NCBI GenBank assembly: GCA_022113835.1 | Contig: JAILWY010000013.1 | Location: 16,168,001-16,232,000 of the forward strand | DNA: 64,000 nucleotides | From: Atopsyche davidsoni | Taxonomy: Eukaryota; Arthropoda; Insecta; Trichoptera; Hydrobiosidae | Direction: 5' to 3' | In this document: positions 24,603-38,300 of the stretch, piece by piece | How the letters are laid out: every line of letters starts with the position of its first letter | Position numbering within the stretch: the stretch's first letter is position 1 | Translations under genes and position numbers: made by a program | The notes under the pieces: generated by a model | Database searches by the model: none | What the model saw: only the letters and a program-made list of their open reading frames with translations | Told to the model about the DNA's origin: nothing

Positions 24603-27600
24603 ATGACCGAGAGGCGGAAGAAGAAGACCGACCACAATGGCTTCCTCCGAAAAGTGTCCTCATTGTTTAACCTCGAGACGGTGAGTTCATCGGAACATAA
24701 TTTAACTGCAAACAAACATAACGGCGGATGCGAGTCTCATTACTTGTCATAACTCTACGCCCATTGTTCTGTTGCCTGATGATTTTCAGAATTCAGATAA
24801 AAGACTGCATTCATTGGTAAATTGATATCATCGCATTTGACTGTGAACGGTCAATTGTGATGATTTTAAAAACCATCTGCGGTAAACCAATGTAAACATT
24901 TAAACAATTAACTTATTAATTCAGTCAGCATAGTGAAAATGAATGACGTATAGATTTTTACTTACTATTTGCAAACCGCTTAGTATTCAGTGTACACTTC
25001 TGCAGTTGCCTGCCCATCTTCGGTGAGCTGGAGTCTCACGCTTGAAGGGCTTGCCGTGATGACTGAGGATGTTGATTAGATTTATTAATTAGCGGGCCAT
25101 TAGAATCTTGTGATATATTTTGTTATTGTGAAAGTTTTAAACAATGACTTGAATTTCAGGCACACCTGGCTCCTGCGGGGGACATGAAACAGGTGCGATA
25201 TTCAGATGAATTACTTTATTTGTAACGTAGTGTTGAACTTTGTTTATCTGGTCTAGATTTTGAACATTTTGAACGGCTGAATAGGTGTCGTGTTCCTCGC
25301 GCCTTGCAAATGAGTCCTCATTTGTAGAGACTATTGTAATTAATTATTCAATATTTTTGACAGAGAGTACCTGGTGGAATACTATTTTAATATTTGAAAT
25401 GTAATACTTTGTGATTTTTCCAAATGTTTCATTTTATTGGTGATCAGTTTCGGCAACCATTCACATTGGTATTATCAAACTCAGTTTGATAATGCCAACG
25501 TGAAAGGTTGGTGAAACCGGTCACCAATAAAATTAAACATGTTGAAAAGACACAAAAGTATTGTATTTAAAATATTGTAATTAATCACAAACATCCATTC
25601 CTAAATATACGCAACTGTGTATATTTATTTATTAATATGATATTCTTCCCAGTTGTCATTAGTGCTAAGATATATATTTTCCATATTTCTAGAGATATCG
25701 GTGCTTTTATACTTTTATTTTTACAATAAACAATACATATAACCTGATGGAAATACATATTTAAAGGAGTGTGTGGATTCGTACAAGAGCACAATTGAAA
25801 TATACATCAGTATGTTGTCTTATGATTGTCTGGATCAATAAAATTATCAATAATGTATTATAAAAGTTAGCAATGAATCTAGTTTAGTGAATAATTCAGT
25901 TGAAGTGTGATTTTGAATTGAAATTTAATCAGGTATATTGGGTATTTCCCTCAAATCCATATTATGTATATTATATCCATGACCTAAATGGGTATTGTAT
26001 TACTGTAGCAAGTAACTTGAACCAGTGTGTGTAAATTAAATGATAAATAGATTGCTCTAGTATTTCATTAAGCTGTGTTGCTGTTGGCAATTATAATAAC
26101 ACATTTTAAAATCAGACGTGTTCAATTAAATATTTTTTATCATAATCGTACATGAAAATACAAATCCTTCCACTGTTTTCCAACAGTTATTGGTCTTGAG
26201 CACACTTTGCATACTTATCAGTGTGTTATGAGATAGTATATTTCATAATGTGTGTAGCATGAAACTTCATAGCTTTGTATGATAAATGAAATATGAAAAC
26301 GCACCTATTAATTATTACACATAATTGATAAGTAATTGCAAATTTGTAAAATACCACTCCTTGATTTTTCTCTCAGAATACACATTGATTAATAAAAACG
26401 CAAGAGCAGTTTCATATTCAGATCTGATAAACAAAGGTTCAGCATTCTTTATATTAAATAGTAAGAAATCATTTTCAATAGTTTATACTCTTTGTATCTT
26501 TATTTGTCATTAGTCATCAATCAATAAATATAATTTTTTTTTTTTCAATTTTTTAGCTTCATAAAACAAACAAATTTCAGCTTTAAACTGCTATTATCTT
26601 GATTAGAAAAATTGTTTCTAGGGATTCTATAATTGGTTAAAAACATTGTGTTTTAATGAACAAAACTGTAATAAACTACTTTTTTCCTCGTAACATGGAA
26701 ATATATAGGTTTTTGTACACTAAAACTTACGATAAGAAATAATAAATTCTACAAATCATTAAATTGCTTACATGAATTGGTTCCGCTAAATATTGAATAA
26801 CTACGCTTTTATATTATAATACATTGAAATATACTGTTTAAGGTTTCAGATATATTTTTAAGTAATTTTATTTCTTCATATTTTTAATCAGACCAAATTT
26901 AAAGCAAATCATCTTTCATTTATAACAAAATTATTTTAACAGCATGAAATGTTTTACTTTTAACTCGATCCGATGTTAGCCTTGTTATAATATATGCCAT
27001 ATATCTAATCTATGGTTTTGTCATTTATTTGAAATTTACCATTCTTTTGTCTTTACATTGACATTTTGGGCAGCATGCTTAGGATTCAAATGATCCCTCA
27101 TTGGAAAATCAAATTATTCAATTGATATCTAGATGGATGGAAAAAATTATAATGCATAACATTTATTTTGTTCGAATGATGTACAAGGAAACCTTCCAAA
27201 AGCAGGTACCGTTAGTGGTTTGGATTCATTAAAACTATTAGCATTGTTATTGAGGCGTGCTTCACCTCTCAATCTGTGTCCTCCAAAAGCTCTATGATTC
27301 ATTAATTCTTTATTTTACTTACAAATCTAAAGTTATATTCTTTAGGTGTTTCTTTCATTTAAGTAATATATAATTGAATGTGAACATATATAATAGTACA
27401 GGCTTTAGACATACTCTAATGTTTATGAAGACATAGAGGACTTTTAGGAACATTATAACAGGGCTAACGGATCCATTGAGGAGGGCGGGATGAGTCACAT
27501 GTGATGTTACTAACCGGAGCAGGTGAACGGCTCGGAGGGCGGGGCTGCGGGCACGGGCGAGGAGGAAGAAGGCTGGCAGTACGAGTGGGCATTGCTGTCA

Positions 27601-30600
27601 CGAGCAGGAGGCGCCGGCTTGGGATTCAGCATTGCAGGCGGCACTGACAACCCCCATCTGGCCGGCGACGCGCGCATCTATGTCACCAAACTCATCCCGG
27701 GGGGCGCTGCTGCCAACAGTAACCTGCGCATCAATGACGTCATCCTGCGCGTCAACACTGTCTCAGTTGTGGGCGTCTGCCACGCCGAGGCCGTTGACGC
27801 TCTCAAGCGCGCTGGCTCTTCGGTCAAACTGGTTTGTGCCCAGCCACGCCTAATGTACCTCTTCGGGAGCCCTCGCGTATTGGACCCGTCATGTATGTGA
27901 AGACATCAGCATCAAAACTGGCAATCTCTATGTTGAAGGTTGACTGATCGTCTTTTAGGAAGCAGGAAAAATATAGACACGGTCACCGGCCGTAGTTGGA
28001 GACCAATATTTTGGCAAAATCATTCAAGGAATCATTCATAAAATTCAACAAGTACTGTGCAGCAAATTCCAAATCAGAAATGAATATAATTAGATGTGGA
28101 GATTGCCAGTTATGCTGCTTTAAGCCTCACGTTGTCAGTTGTCATACTACGTCTGTCGCGAGGGGTTCCTCCTTAATGAATATACTTTAGACATAAGACC
28201 CTTGTATTTGTAAAACTGTAATGAATTCCATTGTTCACTCTTGTAAATTTGGTTTAATGACATATTTAATATTTAAATGGTTCATTTTAGTGGATGGCGC
28301 CTTAATCTGGCTTTTGTGATGCTTTTTCATTAGTTCATCCACATTAGCATTTGTTTGATGTGGATGGCTAAGGCTCTGCATGTGAAGGCCCTCGGGCTTG
28401 CGGTACTTGCATGATGTTTGCTGTTAATATTCTCGCTTGGGTTGATGTTTGTATATATAAGTAATCACCGAGCACTGCACACTGAATATTTAGTTTAGAA
28501 TGTGAACCACCCTTCGTTGTCACTATCCCGGTGATACTTATGCTGTGAATGTCTGATATTCGCATGTTGTCGTATTTCCATGTCCATGTTTTCATACAGA
28601 CCATTAGGAAAATGTGAAGTCGTTTAGTATTTCTCTTCATGTATTAGAAGTTGTGCGTTTGAGGTAAACAGGAATGTTATCTAGGATTGAGATTAGGTAA
28701 AGTGACTGGCTACCTGAATTCTTTTCTTTCGACCTCTTTTACATCTCTTCCATTTTGTTCTGTCATACTGTACGTTTTTAAAGATAATATGATTTCGTAA
28801 ATGTTATGACATAACGTGCTGTCAACGATCCTGCATTCATGTATAATCCTTGAAATTTTACCATGTAGGTCCACAGGTAATTACTTTCAGTACTATTTGT
28901 TACTGTCACTTATTGAGGTTATCAAACAATAGGCAGTTTTAAAAATTAATTTTTAGTAGTTCTTCATAAGTTTTTAAATAGTTTTTCTGCCAAATATTAT
29001 TTTTCAAATAGTAGAAATTGCTTCCTATTAGTGAATGTAAAATTTTAAAATTTATTAATTTATCAATTTATCATGACTATACAAAATATGTGTAAATTGA
29101 AGACTATGTTAAACAATAAAAACTAAATTTTTGTATATAATTACAATAACAGTTATGTTTTATCCATATAGAGTAATTAAACAATTTTTTAAAGTTTGTT
29201 CTGCAAATTGTCATTGTTTTGATAATTATCAAGCAATATATAATTTTCAGGAATGATTATCAATTATTATAAAATGCTATACATTTAATATTTCTCACCT
29301 TCCCGAGGTTGTTGTGGTGCTCAACTTTAAGTCTGCTTCCTCTGGATTTTATGCATTTAAAAAAATTGACTGCACTGTCTTGAATTTATATTATGTTTGA
29401 CTTGCATATATGGTAATATTATCACAACCTGCATACATCAGATTTAATTTGACTGCAATGAGTCTTTTATGAATGAATTATTGATTATGTTTTGATAGTA
29501 TATTTAACGATTTATCATTTTTCTCAATGATTCTTGTTAAAAACTTTTTTTAGTTAATAAAATATAAAATGTGTGCATGCGTAGACAACATCTCAGGTTT
29601 ACGGATTGTGATAGTATTATTGTAAATGCAAATGGAAAAATTAATGTTTAAAAAAATCAGTGCAATTTCTTTATTATTTTTATGTGTAAAAACATGCAGT
29701 TTATTTGGTATATATTATTCACACTAGGAAGTGTAAAATATTTTTTTTCCTATGTATTGCTTGATGCATATTATCAGAACAATGATGAAATTTTTGACTC
29801 AATAGCTGTAGATTCTGTGTCGCCTTTCCTGATTGTTTAAAGAAGTTGCATCGTTGTTAGTACTGACACTTCAAAGAACCAAGCTCTCAAAATTAAAGAT
29901 AAAAAAGAATGAAGGGACATAAACTAAGTTAGACGTGAGTTTTGTTTGTGGTGGAAATCTAATTTTCTCGTTCTTTGGGGTGTAGAGAATCTGCCGTCGC
30001 ATGGGGGCCGACAGCAGCGAGGGGACGGGGGCAGGGGCGGAAGGAATTGAGTACGAGCTCATGAAAGGCGGTGCAGGCCTCGGTTTCAGCATCGCAGGGG
30101 GCGTAGGCAACCAGCACATCCCAGGAGACAATGGCATCTACGTCACCAAGATTATGGGCGGCGGTGCTGCGCATCATGATGGCCGCCTCCGCGTTGGAGA
30201 TAAACTTGTCGCTGTTAAGAACACTGTTGTAAGTACTACGATTTATCTTGAGTGACAAATAAGACATCTTAAGTGATAAGTAATAATTAAATTTTTCCCA
30301 TAAATATATTATTGCTTTGTTAGTTTGATCACATGACAATATCCTTCTGTGTGGAATGAAATCGTTGCATAAAATATCTCAACAGAAAAATGTTCCAACT
30401 TGTCAGCAAATGTAGATAATATATCCAGATATCATAATATAATTTCAGTAGGAGGCTTTGCTCTCTTAAGACTAATAAGTCAGCATATAAATGATAGTAT
30501 TAGTAAACTTTGGTTTGCTATTGAAATGTCCTGTTTCAGAATGGAGACATCATCCTTGAGAATGTGACGCACGAAGATGCAGTGGCGGCCCTGAAGGCCA

Positions 30601-33600
30601 CTCGGGAGCGCGTACTATTAGTGGTTCAGCCGACATCTCTGGCGGCACCCATGTCAGGTCATTCACCCAGCCACTCGGCACGTGCGTCCTCGCTAGCACT
30701 GCACGCCATGGGAGAGGAAGAAGCCATACGCACGGTCGAGCTGGAGAAAGGTTCTAGCGGGTTGGGTTTTAACATCGTGGGAGGAGAGGACGGTGAAGGT
30801 ATCTTCGTGTCTTTCCTGCTGGCAGGCGGGCCTGCGGAACGAGGCGGAGCACTGCGCCGCGGAGATCGACTGCTTCGTGTCAATAGCACCGACCTGCAGT
30901 CCGCCACTCACGAACAAGCTGCTCAAGCTCTCAAGGTACTTCCATCATGGTATTAGATATGGTACTTAAATATTTACTTTGAAAAGAAATGACGAGTCTT
31001 GAAAAGTTATTTTGAGCGGGTATGTTTCTCTTACTCTTTCATTTGGGCAGTGGTGTCTTATCTTATCATTGGAAGCACTCGCCTCAATTCTCGTTGTTTT
31101 TACAGAGTACTGGCCAGCATGTGACCCTGTCGGTGATATACAGGCCGCAAGAGTACAACAGGTTTGAAGCTCGCATTAATGAGCTGAAGCAACATCACAC
31201 GCTTCTGAGGACTTCTCAAAAAAAAACGCTATATGTCAGGTGATAATCTCAGTCCATTTAATGTACTTTAAGTCGATTCGCATTATTAAAAACAAATAAT
31301 TTAAAAATACTGCAGGAATGCTTTGTCTATTGTAGTTATCTTTAAATGTTGTTTGACAAGTTAGTATTTTATTTTGAATGGGAAAAAATCTGAATAATCA
31401 GATCAGAGTGGTTAGTATTTTATTCTCTAATGTTTCATATACACCATATGTTGAAATTTGAATGAATATTTTTTTAAAATTTAATTTCAGGAAAGAAAAT
31501 TAAATGAAATTTTGATTTTTCAGGGCACTCTTCGACTACGACCCGATCAGAGATGATGGTCTGCCTTCTCGAGGACTGCCTTTCCGCTATGGAGATATTC
31601 TTCACGTAACTAATGCTTCTGATGATGAGTGGTGGCAAGCCAGGTATATTGTAATATAATCACAATATTCTGCTCTGTGAAAATGAAAAACCTTGTTGTA
31701 TTTTTTATATTGTACCGCATATTGATTTTGACTGTGTTTCAAATATTAATATATGGTTTTAACTTAGTTATAATTATGTAGTTTTTGTCAGGTTTTTAAA
31801 AATAATTGACTGAAAAATTCATTGAAAAATAAATATAAAATTATAAATTAGGTATTATCATTTATAGGCGAATTGCTGGTGATGGCTCATCTGAAAGTGA
31901 AGTCATTGGGATTGTGCCATCGAAGAGACGCTGGGAGCGGAAGCAGCGCGCCAGAGACCGGCAAGTGAAGTTTCAAGGACAACCTGCACAGGTACTTGTC
32001 GGGTCAGCCACATCTCACTGCTCAGTTATTCTTTTTGTTAACACTAGGTGTAATTATTATTACTACTAATTCCGCTTGATGGACTCCTTTACCATCTTAG
32101 TCTAAGACTTTTTGAGTATTGTACTTATCAAATGGTTAAATTTATACGGTGGCAAATTGTGTTCTATTTCTCATGCTTGTATTTAAGTAAATTCCACAAA
32201 TTCCTATTTTCATGCATGTTTTTATTTTATTTAAAGCAACAATCAACATTGGAGAGGAAAAAGAAGACACTCTCATTTAGTAGACGATTCCCGTTCATGA
32301 AAAGTCGAGATGATGCTAAGTCAGAAGATGGATCAGACCAAGAACGTAAGTCTACATTTTTTCTTTTTATTCATACTATCCATATACTTGTGGTTTTATT
32401 CACAGTAAAATATAATTTTTGGTGATAATGCAAAAACGATTTCTTAAAGTATGCCTTTGCTTTTATATCTTTCAGTTAATATAGAAAGTATTTCTTTTCT
32501 TTTATAAATATATTTGTTAAAGTAAATGAATGATATATTAAAACAAAAAAATAATATAAATGAAGTATTTCAAACTTCATGACTTTCAGTGGCTTGAATA
32601 TTATACATTATTAACACATTCAGTATAAATTTTAAATCATATTGCATATTTTATTGTGCCATTAAAGTACTGTAAACATTTTATGTCTTTTAATAATGAA
32701 ATTAATGTTTTTAGCTTTCATGCTCTGTTATACGCAAGATGATGCAACAGCGGAAGGTAAGTTTTCTACACAGTTTTTTTTTAAATATATAAAATAGGAT
32801 AGTTTATTACACCATTATGTTCAAAATAATATATTGGCTTCAATTATCTAAAGTATTCAGTAATAATGATGTTATTTGTTTTCTACAATACTTTTGATTT
32901 ATTATTAAGTACTATATATTTTAACATATGTATTGGCTTATTTTTGTACATGGGATGCTAACCAGAAGTTGGAGGAATTTTACCATTTAAATCCTCATTA
33001 TTAGTTTTTACCATCACCTTGAAAGATATAAATCTCAGGCATAATAACAAACAAATTATGGAGTAAATATGTCATGCAAATGGAGAGGGTAGATAAAGAA
33101 TTTCTCATGGAAGCTGGAAATGTTGAATGTTTGATTTATGGGAGAAATGGAAAAACCCTGCATACACATTATTTATTTGATAATTTTTGGCTTCCTCTTA
33201 ACAATTATTCTCTCCTTTCTCATTAGCTTGATCTCCTATCCGGTATTTTTATGTTCACCAAGATGTAGTTTTGGCTGATTTTATAATTATTGAACTTGAT
33301 AGAATGACGAAAGGTGCTCAACGCATTTTACAAATACCAGGAATGCATGGAATTATGGAAAAAACATTTTTAATATTGTATACATGCATAAGAGAAATAC
33401 ATTTGAGGAGATGGTGGATACTAAAAGAGAAATACATCTTTTCTAATAATGGACTTCTCCAAATTCATTGTTAGTTAATACCTTGAAATTTATACAAGTA
33501 AAGTAAAGTTAAGTAAATCCATATCTACTTTTTTGTAGAATCTTAAAATCAATAATGTTTCCTCTAATTTTAATAAAATATGATTGAAGCCAAACTCATA

Positions 33601-34776
33601 TTTAGGAGTAATAAAGTCTCCTATTTAATTAATAATATTAGATATGTTTATTTAATGTATTTATATTTAAATCTAAACATGCCAATATGTTTATGAGAAC
33701 CTTGAGTTTTTTTTACAGCTGAGAACAATCTAGAATTCACTGAGCTTTTATTTTATTTCACCTATAAAGCGAGTGCCATGAGGTTATTATCCTTTTCACA
33801 CATAAATCTGTGTTTTTTTATGTAGCCGCTATACCTAGTACAACTAGCTTCACATGTGAATGCGAGCGGTTACAGACGGTGCAGATGCATTGCAATGCTA
33901 AGGCGATGCCCGAACATGATTTGCTTACATACCTCGTGTTAGTTGATATCTATACTTTCCACTTCAGTGAGAAAGACTAGTTTCCATACAGCTTCTAGTA
34001 ATTTTTTAATTATGATTATATTATTTTTAGTCTGAATAATTGTAGTTTACTCTGAATAATATCAATAACATGGTCTTTGTACACAAACACATTACTGGGA
34101 AATGTCTGAAATTTGTTTACGGTTCTTAAGTGATCAATATCGAACACAATTAATTTATGGATGATTGTTTATTATGAATTATTTACTATTATAAAATTTA
34201 ATCAAAAATAAAACCTAGTTAGAAATATTATATATATTTGAAAGGGTTAAGTTTTTTATTTTAGATTTTGTAACGAAATCACTAGACTTAATGGTATGTT
34301 TTTATATTATTTAGGTAATAAATTTCACATTCACCACCAATTTGATATTGATTCAAATAATCAGTTAACTACATACTTGTCTTAGACAGTGTTGCTTATC
34401 AAATATATTTTTATTTTCAAAAAATATTTGTGTAGAAATTACTTATAAATTGTCTTTTATTATATTTGCCCCACATCATTAATCAAATATTAAAATAATT
34501 TGTGTTAAGATGCAAGAGAGTTCTGAGAAATAGAATATTATTTTTATAAGTACCCCCATCATTTATAAGGATAAAGTGTGTGTGGGATCGGCCTATTGGT
34601 ATATATATACATAATTAAATTCAAAAATTTACTTCATGATTCATTCATCGAGTAAATCATATTAGCAATAAAAAATGCAATCTTTTTTTTTGTAAATCGA
34701 TTTGAAGATAATTGAAAACAGGATTATATATTTTTTTAAATCGATTTTCGTATAAATTATATATATATATATATAT

Positions 34777-34808
<32 letters not shown>

Positions 34809-34955
34809 ATGTATATACATATATATATATATATAATGTATATACATATATATATATATATAATGTATATACATATATATATATATATAATGTATATACA
34901 TATATATATATATATAATGTATATACATATATATATATATATATAATGTATATAC

Positions 34956-35024
<69 letters not shown>

Positions 35025-35069
35025 CATACATATATATATATATATATACATACATATATATATACATAC

Positions 35070-35146
<77 letters not shown>

Positions 35147-35162
35147 TATACATATATATACG

Positions 35163-35259
<97 letters not shown>

Positions 35260-35270
35260 ATACATATACA

Positions 35271-35352
<82 letters not shown>

Positions 35353-38300
35353 CAATAAAAGTTATTTATAACTTTTTAATATATTATAAATATTTGGAGT
35401 GTGGTATAGTAGTAAGAGGGGAATGCGAGAATTGTTATATTCAGTATGAAATGACAACCAATAGCTTTTACTGAGCTCAACATAATTTGATAACTTGTAT
35501 ATTGTGCACCGAGAGATTTTCTCATATATTGTCCAATATATAGTGTTGTCTGTTGGTGTCCCAGGCGCACGGACTGAAGTGTGGCATACTTCTTCATAGA
35601 AAATGTTAGAAAAAAGTCGTTTTCTGTTTTAGTTATGTTTACTGGTTGTCATTAAACACTTCATATCAGCTTATTAATACATTTGTTGCAGGCTTTTCGC
35701 TTTTTTTTAATTTCTGCAAAAGGATTCAACTCTTTTTCAGACTTGCAAATGTGGAAAAATATTACTTTTGTGTTGCAAACCATTATGGACATCTGTTTCA
35801 AAACACACAGTGTGTTAGGTACAGACCTGTGCTAACCCTAGTACTTGTGTCGATAGTTCAGGTGTCATAAGCTGAGTTTTTGGCCAGTCGGATTGGGCTG
35901 ACAAATGCGAAGGCTTACGTTTTAATTTCTCCTAGTTTCGGAGAAGTTTCACACAAGAAGATCATTTATTTGGTTAATTTAGTATCTCAAAATTTGTAGT
36001 ATATTATATTAAGCTTAAAGAAATGAAAAAATTACAGGTGTTATAATATTTAGTAAAATTATAAACAACTAAAGTTTTGATCTCGTCAAAGATATTTAGA
36101 AATGAAAGACTCTAATTGTGTGAAGATGCATAGTCAATATCGGGCATTAGAGCAGAAGAGGTGGTGTCGGTGCTTCTAGTTGGCTGTAGTGTTCCTAGTG
36201 TGGCACTGCCCTTGCAATGAATAACTCTGTTGTTTGTACGTAGGGGAGATCTTGTACCGAGTGGAACTTCCGTTGATGGAGGAGATAACCCTCATATATC
36301 TAGAAGACGACAGTAAGTGCACCGTGCCAGTGGAGGGAGTAAGGTGTAGTTTGCGCGTGCCGTAGAAATACCTTGGACTCCCGCATTACTATCATGTCCC
36401 GTCATTATCTTAGATAAAGTAGATGCTCATTGAATAACAGTCGGACGACAATTAATTTTTCATTCCTCGCAACTGTCACGTCTTCCGAATGGCTGCACAC
36501 TTCTCCAAACATCGTAGACTGAACATGTCACGGTTCACGCGGCTTATCCTATTTTCCATGGACAACCGATACGAGACTGCAAACCGGCCGTGGGAGTATT
36601 GTCGCTGTTGATATTTCACTTTATAAGTGTTCACCATATCGGTAAACCTCACGATTACAGTTCAGTCCGGGGACACATCGCTCAAATTTGCAGGTTTGCA
36701 ACTTTCCTGACTCGTGTCCTTCCATAACCATGTCGAATGAGCTTGAGCAACACTTGGATAGCTGAAGGGAGTTGTTCTATACATGCATTGATTCGAGTTT
36801 GACGCGGACCGTGAGGGCGAGCTGCAGTTGTAGTGCTCGTTGCGTATCGTCGTAGACGCAGTACCACCGGCCGGTCACTCGGGGCCACGGAGCACTGGAA
36901 GGCTGTTATGTTTAGTTGTCAGTTCTCTATTTGCCATCATCACGTAGTTCTCTCGGGATGACTCAAATTGCATGCTCATGTGCATGTTCGCACAGTGCCA
37001 CTAGAATCGTTCAGTGACAATATAATTTTATAATTATTTTGCATATTGCTTTGATATCGACATCATGACTGACTTATTATTTTGTGAAGAAGTCACATGC
37101 TTGGATTGTGGATAGTTAATGATTTAAATCATCGTGTGCATGCTTGATCACTGAAGTCATTCTTCAATTTCGTCGTTTCAATCTTCACCATTTAAGTCTT
37201 CTCAAAACTCAGACTCATTATGTAGACGTACAGCACTTCAAATGGCTTTGTAGTTTCAGCTTTAAATGTCTTCTTTATGTAATTAATTTTGTTATTGATT
37301 AAGTTTCTTTAAGTCGATGTGGGATTTTTAAATATTTCTTTATAAGCATTGTCAACTTCTGAACTTTGTGTGTGATGACAGATGACGTAAGAATACAAGT
37401 ATTTTTTAATGACCAACATTAAAACCATTGATGTTTTGTAAAATTGTTGAATGTGAGATTTTATGTGATAGTATATGTATTGGCGATTATGTTAGTCTTT
37501 TTTTTTTAATATATATTACACATGGAGTTGGTCTATTTGATATTTTTTTTTTTTTAGCTTTTATTGTCAATAATCTCGATAACAACTATATATTTTATTT
37601 CACTCTTTATAATAGAATACCTAAAAGATAATTATAACAGAATGTGCTCTTGAATCTAATTTCACATTTTAAACTCTTTATAAAACTTAAGTTAATATGA
37701 ACATATAAGTTGCATTGTTGCCAATTTTCAGTTATATCTGACGCAGGATGCATAAGTAATAATTACATTATTCACGTTACTCAATAACACATTCAGAGCT
37801 AATGATCATAATTATAACCCGGTATAATATTGCATATGTTTTATATTTAAGTTGATATTTTAAAAATGCCGTTTAACCAGGTATTTAGTAAGTTATATCT
37901 CTGATGGCGCAAAAGCTATTTTCATAAATCTGCTCACTCGTTACAGGTCAAGAAGAGGCTGTGTTGTCTTACGAATCGGTTCAGCAACTGACCATTTCTT
38001 ACACTCGACCTGTCATAATTCTCGGTCCCTTAAAGGATAGAGTTAACGATGACTTAATCTCAGAATTCCCTGAAAAGTTCGGAAGCTGTGTTCCACGTAA
38101 GACCCTCTACTTTTCTTTCACACACTGCTTGAACTAGTTGCATCCTCAGGTGTCATATAATACTCGCTTCTTTTCCAGATACCACTAGACCAAAGCGAGA
38201 GTATGAAGTTGACGCCAGAGATTATCACTTTGTAAGCAGCAGAGAACAAATGGAGCGTGACATTCAAAATCACTTATTTATTGAAGCAGGACAGTATAAT

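Noticed and set aside
34657..35371. Long open frames of alternating Tyr and Ile on both strands
   Set aside because: Direct translation of the (TA)n microsatellite.
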